Origin: JBFXAF01 sp050178915
Lineage (GTDB): Bacteria; Pseudomonadota; Alphaproteobacteria; Rhizobiales; Rhizobiaceae
Direction: 5' to 3'
Assembly (NCBI GenBank): GCA_050178915.1
Contig: JBFXFO010000049.1
Span: 1 to 23,106, forward strand
Length of the DNA: 23,106 nt
Part shown: positions 22,391 through 23,106 of the stretch, one piece after another
How positions within the stretch are numbered: position 1 is the first letter of the stretch
How the letters are laid out: each line of letters begins with the position of its first letter
The notes under the pieces: model-generated
Told to the model about the DNA's origin: nothing
Databases searched by the model: none
Seen by the model: only the letters and a program-made list of their open reading frames with translations
Program-made: the position numbers and the translations under genes

Positions 22391-23106
22391 ACGCGCCGCT
22401 GCGCCGCAACCAGTGTCCGACGCTGGCGGATCCGATCCAGACGGGTGACGGCCTGCTCGCGCGTCTCAATCCGGTGGCAGCCGGCCTCACCCGCCAAAGC
22501 CTTGTCGGAATTGGCGAAGCCGCGCTGCGCCACGGCAACGGATTGATCGAGGTCACGGCGCGCGGCAGCCTTCAGATCCGTGGACTGACACCACGATCCA
22601 GCGCTTTGCTCGCCGCCGAGGTGGGTGCGCTCGGCATCGAGGTGCGCGAGGGCGTGCCCGTCGACATCTCGCCGCTCGCCGGGCTCGATGCGGCGGAGCG
22701 CACCGACCCGGAGCCGGTCGCGCAGGCGATCCGGTCGGCGATCGCGGCCGCCGGACTTTCCGCCCGGCTCGGGCCGAAGGTTTCCGTCGTCGTCGACGCG
22801 CTTGGCGCCATCGACCTTTCCGACATGCTTGCTGATATCCGCCTCACGGCGGTGGCTGACGGCTGGCTGCTGGCCATCGCCGGAGATGGTCGCTCGGCCA
22901 GGGTTCTTGGGTGGGCGAAAGCGAATGACGCTGTCATTGCTGCCGTGTCGTTGCTGGAGACCATTGCCTCTCGTGGCAGGCAGGCGCGCGCGCGGGATCT
23001 GAGCGCGGACGAACTGCCGGCGATGCTGCGGCCATGTGCTACGGCCGACCTACCCACGCCTGACCGCGCGGAGCTGTCACGGACGATCCTCGCTCTCGGG
23101 TCGGGC
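22387..23106 (+). CDS. cobG: Precorrin-3B synthase CobG, N-terminal part (cut by window end)
   Basis: The first 240 residues of CobG, an iron-sulfur mono-oxygenase related to sulfite/nitrite reductases. It hydroxylates precorrin-3A at C-20 and forms the gamma-lactone of precorrin-3B, an oxygen-dependent step of the aerobic pathway. The N-terminal RRNQCPTLADPIQTGDGL, ARLNPVAAGLT and ALRHGNGLIEVTARGSLQI match the ferredoxin-like half of the family. The C-terminal cluster-binding cysteines would lie outside the window. The ATG overlaps the cobN stop by 4 nt. Together with CobF it shows the organism uses the aerobic route to B12. The frame is open to the last base. Confidence 0.93.
   Translation, partial: MNAPLRRNQCPTLADPIQTGDGLLARLNPVAAGLTRQSLVGIGEAALRHGNGLIEVTARGSLQIRGLTPRSSALLAAEVGALGIEVREGVPVDISPLAGLDAAERTDPEPVAQAIRSAIAAAGLSARLGPKVSVVVDALGAIDLSDMLADIRLTAVADGWLLAIAGDGRSARVLGWAKANDAVIAAVSLLETIASRGRQARARDLSADELPAMLRPCATADLPTPDRAELSRTILALGSG

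Overview
This is GC-rich chromosomal DNA from an alphaproteobacterium, most likely of the Hyphomicrobiales (Rhizobiales), for example a Mesorhizobium/Aminobacter-like genus. The evidence is a MucR/Ros-family regulator, the run rlpA-dacA-tmk-holB-metG-tatD, and an aerobic (CobF/CobG/CobN) cobalamin pathway with CbtAB cobalt transport. This placement is inferred from gene content. I saw no rRNA, tRNA, CRISPR array, insertion sequence or prophage gene.

Region 1 (1-9712, all + strand) is a housekeeping block. A solitary mucR comes first, preceded by a leader of about 300 bases containing inverted repeats. It is followed by a cell-wall pair (rlpA lipoprotein, D,D-carboxypeptidase). Next is a tight run: thymidylate kinase, the DNA polymerase III delta' subunit, methionyl-tRNA synthetase, an FkbM-type methyltransferase, a TatD nuclease, an MBL-fold hydrolase and a YbaK-type deacylase.

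Region 2 (9831-12039, - strand) is accessory: a long-chain ChrA chromate transporter and an aldo/keto reductase.

Region 3 (12163 to the right edge) is a very compact cobalamin locus on alternating strands: cobF (+); a dual-specificity-type phosphatase and cobC (-); cobD (+); cbtB-cbtA-cobU-cobO (-); and cobW-cobN-cobG (+, cobG cut by the window end). Between 17496 and 18017 two cobalamin riboswitches lie back to back on opposite strands. Each begins just downstream of its own sigma70-like promoter, and the two -35 boxes are 16 bp apart. One leader feeds cobalt uptake plus corrinoid adenosylation and nucleotide-loop activation. The other feeds CobW, cobalt insertion (CobN) and early ring synthesis (CobG). 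B12 could therefore shut down both halves from one control point.

The most interesting observations are in region 3. An uncharacterised C-x5-R phosphatase is translationally coupled to cobC and is a candidate for the nucleotide-loop phosphatase not otherwise visible here. Opposing genes share tetranucleotides: start codons of cobC/cobD in CATG, stop codons of cobF/phosphatase in CTAG. CobN appears to have a contracted central segment.
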